Shown here piece by piece: positions 1-5,638 of a stretch of 5,638 bases of DNA; position 1 is the first letter of the stretch; each line of letters opens with the position of its first letter. The stretch spans positions 1 to 5,638 of the forward strand of contig JAICVP010000140.1 in assembly GCA_025935275.1 (NCBI GenBank), written 5' to 3'. The stretch comes from Thermoleophilia bacterium. Lineage in GTDB: Bacteria; Actinomycetota; Thermoleophilia; Gaiellales; Gaiellaceae. The notes under the pieces are model-generated. The model was given only the letters and a program-made list of their open reading frames with translations. It had not been told where the DNA came from and ran no database searches. The position numbers and the translations under genes are program-made.

Positions 1-594
1 ATCACGGCGATCGGGTTCTCCTTCATCCTGCAGGACATCGGGCTCGTCTGGAAGGACGCGGGCCCGCAGCCGCTGCCGAACATCCTGCCGACGGGTGACA
101 TCTTCCACTGGAGGGGGGCGACGTACAGCTGGAACGACTTCATCGTCGTTGCGGTGACGATCCCGCTCCTCCTCATACTCACCTATCTCGTTCGCCAGAC
201 TCGCTCGGGGAAGGCGATGCGCGCGACCGCCCAGGACATGGACGCCTCGTCGATGATGGGGATCAACGTCGACCGGACGATCTCCTTCACGTTCGCGCTC
301 GGCGGGGCGCTCGCGGGCGCGGCCGGCGCCATCTATGCCCTGTACTACGGGACGGTGAAGTTCGACCTCGGCTTCCGGCTCGGGCTCTTCGCATTCACCG
401 CGGCCGTGCTCGGCGGCATCGGCAACCTGAGCGGCGCGGTGCTCGGCGGCGTGGTGCTCGGCCTCATCGAGGCGTACGTGCAGGGCTTCTGGGACGCGCG
501 CTGGACGACGACGGTCATCTTCAGCGTCCTGATCGCGATCCTCGTCTTCCGCCCCTCGGGCCTTCTGGGAGAGCAGGTGCCGGAGGGCCAGTGA
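1..594 (+). CDS. livH: Branched-chain amino acid ABC transporter permease LivH (5'-truncated by window edge)
   Basis: Inner-membrane permease of the LIV-type (HAAT family) ABC importer, which with LivM forms the channel for leucine, isoleucine and valine. The frame is open from base 1 to a TGA at 592-594, giving 197 residues. LivH proteins are usually about 290-310 residues, so roughly the first 100 are missing. A hydrophilic stretch (about residues 15-45 of the fragment) is followed by hydrophobic segments near 47-64, 93-116, 127-157 and 168-184. The family cytoplasmic coupling motif is visible as GKAMRATAQD...MGINVDR (70-92), followed by the permease signature AFTAAVLGGIGNLSGAVLGG (131-150) and the C-terminal FRPSGLLGE ending. 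The GTG at 154 lies inside the protein and is not the start. The stop codon overlaps the livM start. The exact substrate is inferred from the family; related systems carry other amino acids or amides. Confidence 0.93.
   Translation: MTAIGFSFILQDIGLVWKDAGPQPLPNILPTGDIFHWRGATYSWNDFIVVAVTIPLLLILTYLVRQTRSGKAMRATAQDMDASSMMGINVDRTISFTFALGGALAGAAGAIYALYYGTVKFDLGFRLGLFAFTAAVLGGIGNLSGAVLGGVVLGLIEAYVQGFWDARWTTTVIFSVLIAILVFRPSGLLGEQVPEGQ
582..587 (+). promoter_or_regulatory. Shine-Dalgarno site for livM
   Basis: The sequence GGAGGG lies inside the last codons of livH, 3 nt before the GTG at 591. It is a strong purine-rich match to the anti-SD with short spacing. It supports the GTG at 591 as the livM start, with the livH stop overlapping it (GTGA, 591-594). 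Confidence 0.55.
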
Positions 595-1856
595 GCGACC
601 GGGCCAGCCCACAAGCACCCAAGGCGCCCAGCAAGGGCGGCTCGACGATCTCCTCGTGGCGCGCCTCGTACCGGCGCTATCGCCGTGACCACAAATGGCT
701 CGGCTGGGGCATCCCGCTCGCGGCCGTCGTCCTCGCCTTCTCGTACCCGTGGTGGGGGCTCGAAGGCCCGCTCTCGTTCATCTTCAACGACGGTCTCGGG
801 ATCGACAACGACACGCTCTTCATCATGTCGATCTACGTCATGCTCGCCCTCGGGCTGAACGTCGTCGTCGGCTACGCGGGCCTGCTCGACCTCGGCTACG
901 TGGCCTTCTTCGCCCTCGGCGCGTACACGCTCGGCTGGTTCGGGTCAGGCCTCTTCTCGCAGCGAGACGTCCACTTTCTCGACACGAACGCGGCGCGCCT
1001 GCCCGGCATCCACCTGTCGTTCTGGGTCGTCGTCCTCCTGGCCGGTGCGATCTGCGCCTTCGCCGGCATCCTGATCGGCTGGCCGACGCTGCGGCTGCGC
1101 GGCGACTATCTGGCCATCGTCACGCTCGGTTTCGGGGAGATCATCCCGGACGTCTTCCGCAACGGGGACGACGTCGGCGGGCACAACCTCACGAACGGCG
1201 TCCGCGGCGTCACCCAGCTCGACCGGCCGGGCTTCGGGCAGAGCATCAGCGATGCGACCGGAGGGATCCTGCCCGTTCGCTACACGTCGCTCGAGCTGCG
1301 GCCCTGGTACTTCACCGTGCTCGCCATGATGCTGATCACGGTCTTCGTCAATCTCCGCCTGCGCGACTCGAAGATGGGCAGGGCCTGGATCGCGGTGCGC
1401 GAGGACGAGATCGCCGCCTCGGCGATGGGCGTCCCGCTCATGCGGACGAAGCTCTGGGCGTACGCGATCGGCGCCGTGTTCGGCGGCTTCGCCGGTGCGA
1501 TCTACGGGTCGTTCATCAACGGCATCTTCCCGACGAGCTTCTCCTTCCAGATCTCCGTGATCGTGCTCGTCATGGTCATCGTCGGCGGCATGGGGAACAT
1601 CTGGGGCGTCATCGCGGGCGCGATGCTCATCTCGTGGCTCAACTTCCGCGGCCTCGACAAGATCGGCGAGCGGATCGGCTCGCTGCCCGGCGTGTCGGAC
1701 GATTTCTCCATCGCGAAGTACAAGTTCGGAATCTTTGGCGCCCTTCTCGTGCTCATGATGCTCTTCCGGCCCGAAGGGCTGATTCCGAGCACCCGCCGCA
1801 GGGCCGAGTTCGCCGAGGGCGAGGGCCAGGCTACGCTTTACGACGCGAGGGCATGA
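591..1856 (+). CDS. livM: Branched-chain amino acid ABC transporter permease LivM
   Basis: Second membrane permease of the LIV importer and partner of LivH; 421 residues. The first ~38 residues are hydrophilic and end in a basic patch (RASYRRYRRDHK, about 25-36), followed by a first membrane segment at about 40-58. Further hydrophobic segments lie near 76-95, 98-118, 142-163, 239-255, 287-308, 320-347 and 379-396. Family signatures are visible: LGLNVVVGYAGLLDLGY (87-103), PTLRLRGDYLAIVTLGFGEI (165-184), the cytoplasmic loop GRAWIAVREDEIAASAMGV (263-281) that should contact the ATPases, GGMGNIWGVIAGAML (332-346), and LFRPEGLIP near the C-terminus. The GTG start is supported by GGAGGG 3 nt upstream and by the GTGA overlap with the livH stop. 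It is somewhat longer than a minimal LivM core because of the N-terminal extension and a polar loop at about 185-238. The stop TGA (1854-1856) overlaps the livG start. Confidence 0.95.
   Translation: MSDRASPQAPKAPSKGGSTISSWRASYRRYRRDHKWLGWGIPLAAVVLAFSYPWWGLEGPLSFIFNDGLGIDNDTLFIMSIYVMLALGLNVVVGYAGLLDLGYVAFFALGAYTLGWFGSGLFSQRDVHFLDTNAARLPGIHLSFWVVVLLAGAICAFAGILIGWPTLRLRGDYLAIVTLGFGEIIPDVFRNGDDVGGHNLTNGVRGVTQLDRPGFGQSISDATGGILPVRYTSLELRPWYFTVLAMMLITVFVNLRLRDSKMGRAWIAVREDEIAASAMGVPLMRTKLWAYAIGAVFGGFAGAIYGSFINGIFPTSFSFQISVIVLVMVIVGGMGNIWGVIAGAMLISWLNFRGLDKIGERIGSLPGVSDDFSIAKYKFGIFGALLVLMMLFRPEGLIPSTRRRAEFAEGEGQATLYDARA
1847..1851 (+). promoter_or_regulatory. Shine-Dalgarno-like site for livG
   Basis: GAGGG in the last codons of livM lies 4 nt before the ATG at 1856 and only 1 nt before the in-frame ATG at 1853. 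The spacing favours 1856 as the initiation codon. The match is moderate, and coupling to livM termination probably contributes. Confidence 0.4.
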
Positions 1857-2647
1857 TGGCGGACGGAAACGGCTCCAAGAACATTCTCGAGGCCGTCCAG
1901 GTACGGAAAGAGTTCGGCGGCCTGATTGCGGTCAACGACGTCGACTTCGTCATCCCGCGCGGCTCGATCGTCAGCCTGATCGGCCCGAACGGCGCGGGCA
2001 AGACCACGTTCTTCAACATTCTCACCGGGGTCTACAAGCCGACCGCGGGCGGCGTGATCTTCGAGGGAACGACGATCAGCGGGCTGCCGCCGCACAAGGT
2101 GACCGCGCTCGGCATGGCGCGCACCTTTCAGAACATCCGCCTCTTCCACAACATGACGGCGATCGAGAACGTGCTCGTCGCAATGCACAGCCGTCTCAAG
2201 GGAGGAGTGTGGAGCTCCATCCTGGGCCTCCCCAGGCTCAAGCGCGAGGAGGACGGGGCGCACGAGCGGGCGAGCGAGCTGCTCGCCTTCTCCGGCCTTC
2301 CGGGCAAAGAGGAGGCGTACGCGAAGAACCTCTCGTACGGTGACCAGCGGCGCCTCGAGGTCGCGCGCGCTCTCGCGACCGAGCCGCACCTTCTGCTGCT
2401 CGACGAGCCGACGGCGGGGATGAACCCGGAGGAGACGGCCAACTTCACGACGTTCGTGGCGAAGCTTCGCGCCGAGCAGGACATCAGCGTCCTCCTCATC
2501 GAGCACGACATGCGCGTCGTCATGGGCATCTCCGACCGAGTCACCGTCCTCGACTACGGCGAAAAGATCGCCGAGGGCGAGCCCAAGGAGGTCCAGCACG
2601 ACGAGCGCGTGATCGAGGCCTACCTCGGAACGGCGGCGACGGGATGA
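1856..2647 (+). CDS. livG: Branched-chain amino acid ABC transporter ATP-binding protein LivG
   Basis: Cytoplasmic ATPase subunit that pairs with LivF to power the LivHM channel; 263 residues, normal for the family. ABC motifs in order: Walker A GPNGAGKTT (43-51, Lys49), Q-loop Gln92 in RTFQNIRLF, ABC signature LSYGDQ (159-164, the variant typical of LivG in place of LSGGQ), Walker B LLLLDEP (179-185, Asp183, catalytic Glu184), D-loop AGMNPEE, and switch His217 in LIEHDM. The C-terminal VIEAYLG (252-258) matches the short tail domain seen in branched-chain amino acid ATPases. Two in-frame ATGs sit in ATGATG (1853-1858). I chose 1856 because GAGGG then has 4-nt spacing; the start at 1853 adds one Met and would give a 4-bp ATGA overlap with livM. 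All catalytic residues are present, so the protein should be active. Confidence 0.95.
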   Translation: MADGNGSKNILEAVQVRKEFGGLIAVNDVDFVIPRGSIVSLIGPNGAGKTTFFNILTGVYKPTAGGVIFEGTTISGLPPHKVTALGMARTFQNIRLFHNMTAIENVLVAMHSRLKGGVWSSILGLPRLKREEDGAHERASELLAFSGLPGKEEAYAKNLSYGDQRRLEVARALATEPHLLLLDEPTAGMNPEETANFTTFVAKLRAEQDISVLLIEHDMRVVMGISDRVTVLDYGEKIAEGEPKEVQHDERVIEAYLGTAATG

Positions 2648-3420
2648 GGCTTCCCTGGCAGAAGAACGGCAACGGCAAGGAGCCGGCGCGCGTCGCGACG
2701 GATGACGGCGTCATCCTGAAGCTCGACGACATCCACACCTACTACGGGACGATCCACGCGCTGAAGGGCGTCTCGATCGAGGTGCGGGCCGGCGAGATCG
2801 TCACCCTGATCGGCGCGAACGGGGCCGGGAAGTCGACGACGCTCCGCTCCATCAACGGCCTCAACCACCCGCGCGAAGGGCGGATCGTCTTCCAGGGGAC
2901 GGACATCACCGACACGGCCCCGCACGACATCGTCCGCATGGGCATCTCCCAATCCCCGGAGGGGCGGAAGATCTTCCCGCGCATGAGCGTCCTCGAGAAC
3001 CTCGAGATGGGCGCCTACCAGCGCCAGAAGGGGCCCGAGATCCAGGAAGATCTCGAGCGCGTCTACTCGCTCTTCCCGCGGCTGAAGGAGCGCCTGCAGC
3101 AGAAGGCCGGGACGATGTCGGGCGGCGAGCAGCAGATGCTCGCCATGGGCCGGGCGCTCATGGCCCGCCCGAAGCTCCTGCTCCTCGACGAGCCGTCCAT
3201 GGGCCTGGCCCCGATCTTCGTGGAGAAGATCTTCGAGATCATCCGCGAGATCAACCAGCAAGGAACCCCGATCCTGCTCGTCGAGCAGAACGCCCTCATG
3301 GCGCTCGACACGGCGAGCCGTGGCTACGTGCTCGAGACCGGCCACGTCGCGCTCGCCGATGACGCGAAGTCGCTCCGCGACAACGAGCAGGTACGCAAGA
3401 CCTACCTCGGCGAGGAGTAG
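2644..3420 (+). CDS. livF: Branched-chain amino acid ABC transporter ATP-binding protein LivF
   Basis: Second ATPase subunit of the LIV importer; 258 residues. A polar N-terminal stretch of ~24 residues precedes the ABC core, making it slightly longer than the ~235-residue minimal LivF. Motifs: Walker A GANGAGKST (57-65, Lys63), SPEGRKIFPRMSVLENL (104-120) at the Q-loop region, signature MSGGEQQ (158-164), Walker B LLLLDEP (178-184, Asp182, Glu183) followed by SMGLAP, and VEQNA (213-217), where Gln215 stands in the switch-His position. The VEQN and PEGR forms distinguish LivF from LivG. The ATG at 2644 overlaps the livG stop as ATGA. No good Shine-Dalgarno is seen upstream (GGAACGGCGGCGACGGG), so translation probably depends on coupling to livG. 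It ends in TAG at 3418-3420 and is the last gene of the operon in this window. Confidence 0.95.
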   Translation: MRLPWQKNGNGKEPARVATDDGVILKLDDIHTYYGTIHALKGVSIEVRAGEIVTLIGANGAGKSTTLRSINGLNHPREGRIVFQGTDITDTAPHDIVRMGISQSPEGRKIFPRMSVLENLEMGAYQRQKGPEIQEDLERVYSLFPRLKERLQQKAGTMSGGEQQMLAMGRALMARPKLLLLDEPSMGLAPIFVEKIFEIIREINQQGTPILLVEQNALMALDTASRGYVLETGHVALADDAKSLRDNEQVRKTYLGEE

Positions 3421-3446
3421 CGCCATCCCGCACGGGGCGGCGGCCT

Positions 3447-3452
3447 TAGACT
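3447..3452 (+). promoter_or_regulatory. Putative -10 box of a leaderless polA promoter
   Basis: TAGACT fits the TAnnnT pattern of housekeeping sigma -10 elements. Its last T lies 7 nt before the GTG of polA at 3459, the spacing at which transcription would begin on the first base of the start codon. I see no clear -35 hexamer 16-18 bp upstream (the region reads like CCATCCCG) and no convincing Shine-Dalgarno before the GTG. The hexamer also contains the in-frame TAG (3447-3449) that bounds the polA reading frame. The rest of the 38-bp gap is GC-rich, with nothing else I can name. This is an inference from sequence position only. Confidence 0.45.
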
Positions 3453-3458
3453 CGGGGT

Positions 3459-5638
3459 GTGTCGCCGAAGACGCTGACAGGGGCTGAGCTCCAGCTCGAC
3501 GACGGCCCCGCGCGGGACTCCGAGCTCTTCCTCGTGGACGGCAACAACCTCGCCTACCGGGCCTACTTCGCGCTGCCCGAGGAGCTCGCGACCACCGAAG
3601 GCTTCCCCACGAACGCGCTGCTCGGGTTCACGAACATGCTCTTCAAGCTCCTCTCCGACTACCGGCCGAAGGGCGTCGCAGTCGCCTGGGACACGCGCGC
3701 CACGCACCGCAAGGAGCTCGACCCCGAGTACAAGATCGACCGCCGGCCGATGCCCGACCTGCTCGCGGAGCAATTCCCGCACTTCCGGCCGATCGTGGAG
3801 GCGTTCGGGTACCGGAACCTCGAGTTCGAGGGCTGGGAGGCCGACGACGTCATCGCCACGCTTGCCGCGCGCGCGGACGAGGCTGGAATCAAGACCACGG
3901 TGGTCTCGACCGACCGCGACGCGTTCCAGCTCGTCTCCGACGGCATCTCGCTGATGATGACGCCGCGCGGGGTCGCGGACGTCCACGTCTACACGCCCGA
4001 GCGGGTGTTCGCGCGCTACGGCGTCACGCCGGAGCAGGTGCCGGACTTCATCGGGCTGAAGGGCGACACCTCCGACAACATCCCCGGAGTTCCGGGGATC
4101 GGCGACAAGACCGCCGGCCAGCTGGTCGCCCAGTACGGCTCCCTCGAGGGCGTGCTCGAGCACGTGGACGAGCTTTCGCCGGCCCGCGGGCGGGCGCTTC
4201 GCGAGCACGCCGACCAGGCGCGCTCGTCCAAGGAGCTGGCCACCATGCGCCGGGACCTGCCGCTGGACTGCGACCCCGCCGAGCTCGTCTTGAGCCCACC
4301 CGACCGCTCGCGTCTCAAGGAGATGTTCAGGCAGTACGAGTTCCGCAACCTGCTGCAGCGCGTCGACGTGATCGACGAGGCGCTGCCGGCCGCGCCGATG
4401 AAACTCGAAGGCGTCGCGGTTCCGTGGCGGGAGGCCGAGATCGCAGCGCTGAAGGGAGAGGCGGGAATCGCGGTCGAAGACGGCCGCGTCGCCGTTGCCC
4501 AGGAGGAGGTCGTCGTCGCGCCCTGGACGCCCGAGGCGTCGGCGCAGCTGCGTGAGGCCGACCTCGTCGCGCACGACGCGAAGCCGCTCCGACTCGACGT
4601 CGTCGACGACACACTCCTGATGGCGTATCTGATCGAGCCCGGCCGCGCCACGTATGCCATCGACGATCTGGCCGCCGAGTACGGGATCGAGCTCCAGCCC
4701 GAGCCCTCAGCGGAGGAGGACACCGCCGCGCTCGTCCGCCACGCTTCGGCGTCGCTCCGCCTGGCAGGACCGATGCGGCAGCGCATCGCGGAGCGAGGCC
4801 TGGATCCGCTCTACCGCGAGATCGAGCTGCCGCTCACGAGTGTCCTCGCCGGCATGGAGGACGCGGGGGTCAAGATCGACACGTACCGCATGGGCGAGAT
4901 CACGGCGCGGCTCGCAGACCGGATCGAGGAGCTGGAGACGCGGGCCAACGAGCTCGCAGGCGAGGAGTTCATGCTCGGCTCCACGCAGCAGGTCGCCCGC
5001 ATCCTCTTCGAGGTCCTAGGCCTGACGGCGGGCCGCAAGGGCAAGACCGGCTACTCGACCGATTCACGCGTGCTTCGCTCGATCCGCGGCGAGCACGAGA
5101 TCGTCCCCGTGATCGAGGAGTGGCGCGAGTACTCCAAGCTTCTGAACACGTATCTGGGGCCGCTCCCCGAGCTGATCTCGCCCGACGACGGGCGTCTGCA
5201 CACGACGTTCAACCAGGCCGTGGCGTCGACGGGCCGGCTCTCGACGACCAACCCGAACCTGCAGTCGATCCCCATCCGCACGGAGCTCGGCCGCGAGATC
5301 AGGAGCGCCTTCGTCACCGAGCCGGGCCACCGGCTCGTCTCGGCGGACTACTCGCAGGTCGAGCTGCGCATCCTCGCCCACGTCTCGGGGGAGCCGAAGC
5401 TCCGGGAGGCCTTCGCCCAGGGCGAGGACATCCACGCCGCGACGGCTGCAGAGGTTCTCGGCAAGGAACGCGCCGAGCTGACCAAGGACGAGCGCAACGT
5501 CGCCAAGATGGTCAACTTCGGGATCATCTACGGCATCTCAGCCTTCGGACTTTCCGAGAATCTCGAGATCCCGCGGGAGCAGGCGCAGGAGTACATCGAC
5601 ACGTATCTCGCGCGCTTCCCCCTCGTCCAGGACTTCAT
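3459..5638 (+). CDS. polA: DNA polymerase I (3'-truncated by window edge)
   Basis: Family A polymerase for Okazaki-fragment maturation and repair synthesis. 726 codons are present; the family is usually ~870-930 residues, so the palm end with motif C (VHDE) is missing. The 5' nuclease domain (about 20-310) keeps its metal ligands: Asp27, Asp78, Glu127/Asp129/Asp130 in EADD, Asp152 and Asp154 in STDRD, and Asp203/Asp206 in GDTSDNIPGVPGIGDKTA. The exonuclease-like domain (about 315-445) is short and lacks the DxE and other catalytic acids, so proofreading is probably absent. The polymerase domain starts near 450 and shows TGRLS (Arg593), motif A DYSQVELR (630-637, Asp630), and motif B with Arg679, Lys683, Phe687 and Tyr691. 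GTG 3459 is the first start after the in-frame TAG at 3447; the next GTG (3534) would destroy the first nuclease strand. There is no good ribosome site, consistent with a leaderless mRNA. Confidence 0.95.
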   Translation, partial: MSPKTLTGAELQLDDGPARDSELFLVDGNNLAYRAYFALPEELATTEGFPTNALLGFTNMLFKLLSDYRPKGVAVAWDTRATHRKELDPEYKIDRRPMPDLLAEQFPHFRPIVEAFGYRNLEFEGWEADDVIATLAARADEAGIKTTVVSTDRDAFQLVSDGISLMMTPRGVADVHVYTPERVFARYGVTPEQVPDFIGLKGDTSDNIPGVPGIGDKTAGQLVAQYGSLEGVLEHVDELSPARGRALREHADQARSSKELATMRRDLPLDCDPAELVLSPPDRSRLKEMFRQYEFRNLLQRVDVIDEALPAAPMKLEGVAVPWREAEIAALKGEAGIAVEDGRVAVAQEEVVVAPWTPEASAQLREADLVAHDAKPLRLDVVDDTLLMAYLIEPGRATYAIDDLAAEYGIELQPEPSAEEDTAALVRHASASLRLAGPMRQRIAERGLDPLYREIELPLTSVLAGMEDAGVKIDTYRMGEITARLADRIEELETRANELAGEEFMLGSTQQVARILFEVLGLTAGRKGKTGYSTDSRVLRSIRGEHEIVPVIEEWREYSKLLNTYLGPLPELISPDDGRLHTTFNQAVASTGRLSTTNPNLQSIPIRTELGREIRSAFVTEPGHRLVSADYSQVELRILAHVSGEPKLREAFAQGEDIHAATAAEVLGKERAELTKDERNVAKMVNFGIIYGISAFGLSENLEIPREQAQEYIDTYLARFPLVQDF

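Noticed and set aside
154..594. A complete 146-residue protein starting at GTG 154.
   Set aside because: The same frame is open to base 1 and the upstream residues fit LivH. The GTG codes for an internal Val next to a membrane segment.
695..2647. A 650-residue open frame that appears to fuse an Arg-rich N-terminal half to LivG.
   Set aside because: The part before 1853 overlaps livM in another frame and translates to low-complexity Arg/Ala/Pro-rich sequence, typical of a shadow frame in GC-rich DNA. Only the LivG part has family motifs.
3421..3440. Possible intrinsic terminator after livF (CGCC...GGCG arms around CCCGCACGG).
   Set aside because: Only about 4 + 2 base pairs with a bulge and a 5-nt loop, and no T-run follows. 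Any GC-rich 20-mer could form this, so termination between livF and polA is not supported by sequence.
3402..4574. A 390-codon antisense open frame opposite the start of polA.
   Set aside because: The translation is Arg/Val/Leu-rich with no recognisable domain, and it lies opposite a well-conserved 5' nuclease domain. It is explained by high GC codon bias in polA. Other antisense frames (for example 1838-2599, 2620-3426 and 4016-4786) are rejected for the same reason.
4654..5019. A 121-codon + strand open frame inside polA.
   Set aside because: Ser/Arg-rich shadow in another frame of polA, with no motif and no start signal of note.
1..5638. Search for an unusual system: CRISPR repeats, inverted repeats of an insertion element, tRNA or riboswitch structures, toxin-antitoxin pairs.
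   Set aside because: The window is almost wholly filled by five recognised housekeeping/transport genes. The only gap is 38 bp, and no repeat or compositional shift was seen by eye.

Overview
The window is a fully coding, high-GC stretch, all on the + strand. It holds the end of a branched-chain amino acid (LIV-type) ABC transporter operon followed by most of a gene for DNA polymerase I. Strong G/C preference at third codon positions, GTG starts, a PolA with an inactivated proofreading domain, and the liv-next-to-polA arrangement all suggest an actinobacterium. A deep-branching lineage such as Thermoleophilia/Gaiellales is my guess, but the sequence alone does not prove it.

Layout. Positions 1-594 are the 3' two thirds of livH (permease; start lies outside the window). 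Positions 591-1856 are livM (second permease), 1856-2647 livG (ATPase) and 2644-3420 livF (second ATPase). The four genes are joined by 1-4 bp stop/start overlaps, so they form one translationally coupled transcript. LivH and LivM should form the membrane channel, and LivG and LivF the cytoplasmic ATPase pair. The periplasmic-type or lipoprotein substrate-binding protein (LivJ/LivK) is not in the window and is expected upstream of livH.

A 38-bp gap (3421-3458) separates livF from polA. It contains a well-placed -10-like hexamer (TAGACT, 3447-3452) whose last base lies 7 nt before the GTG start of polA. This suggests polA has its own promoter and is read from a leaderless mRNA. polA (3459 to the window end) covers the complete 5' nuclease domain, a degenerate 3'-5' exonuclease-like domain, and the polymerase domain through motifs A and B. 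The last part, including motif C, is cut off.

I see no mobile element, CRISPR array, RNA gene, phage gene or exotic system. This is an ordinary core-genome region. The points of interest are the dead proofreading site, the probable leaderless promoter, and the conserved neighbourhood.
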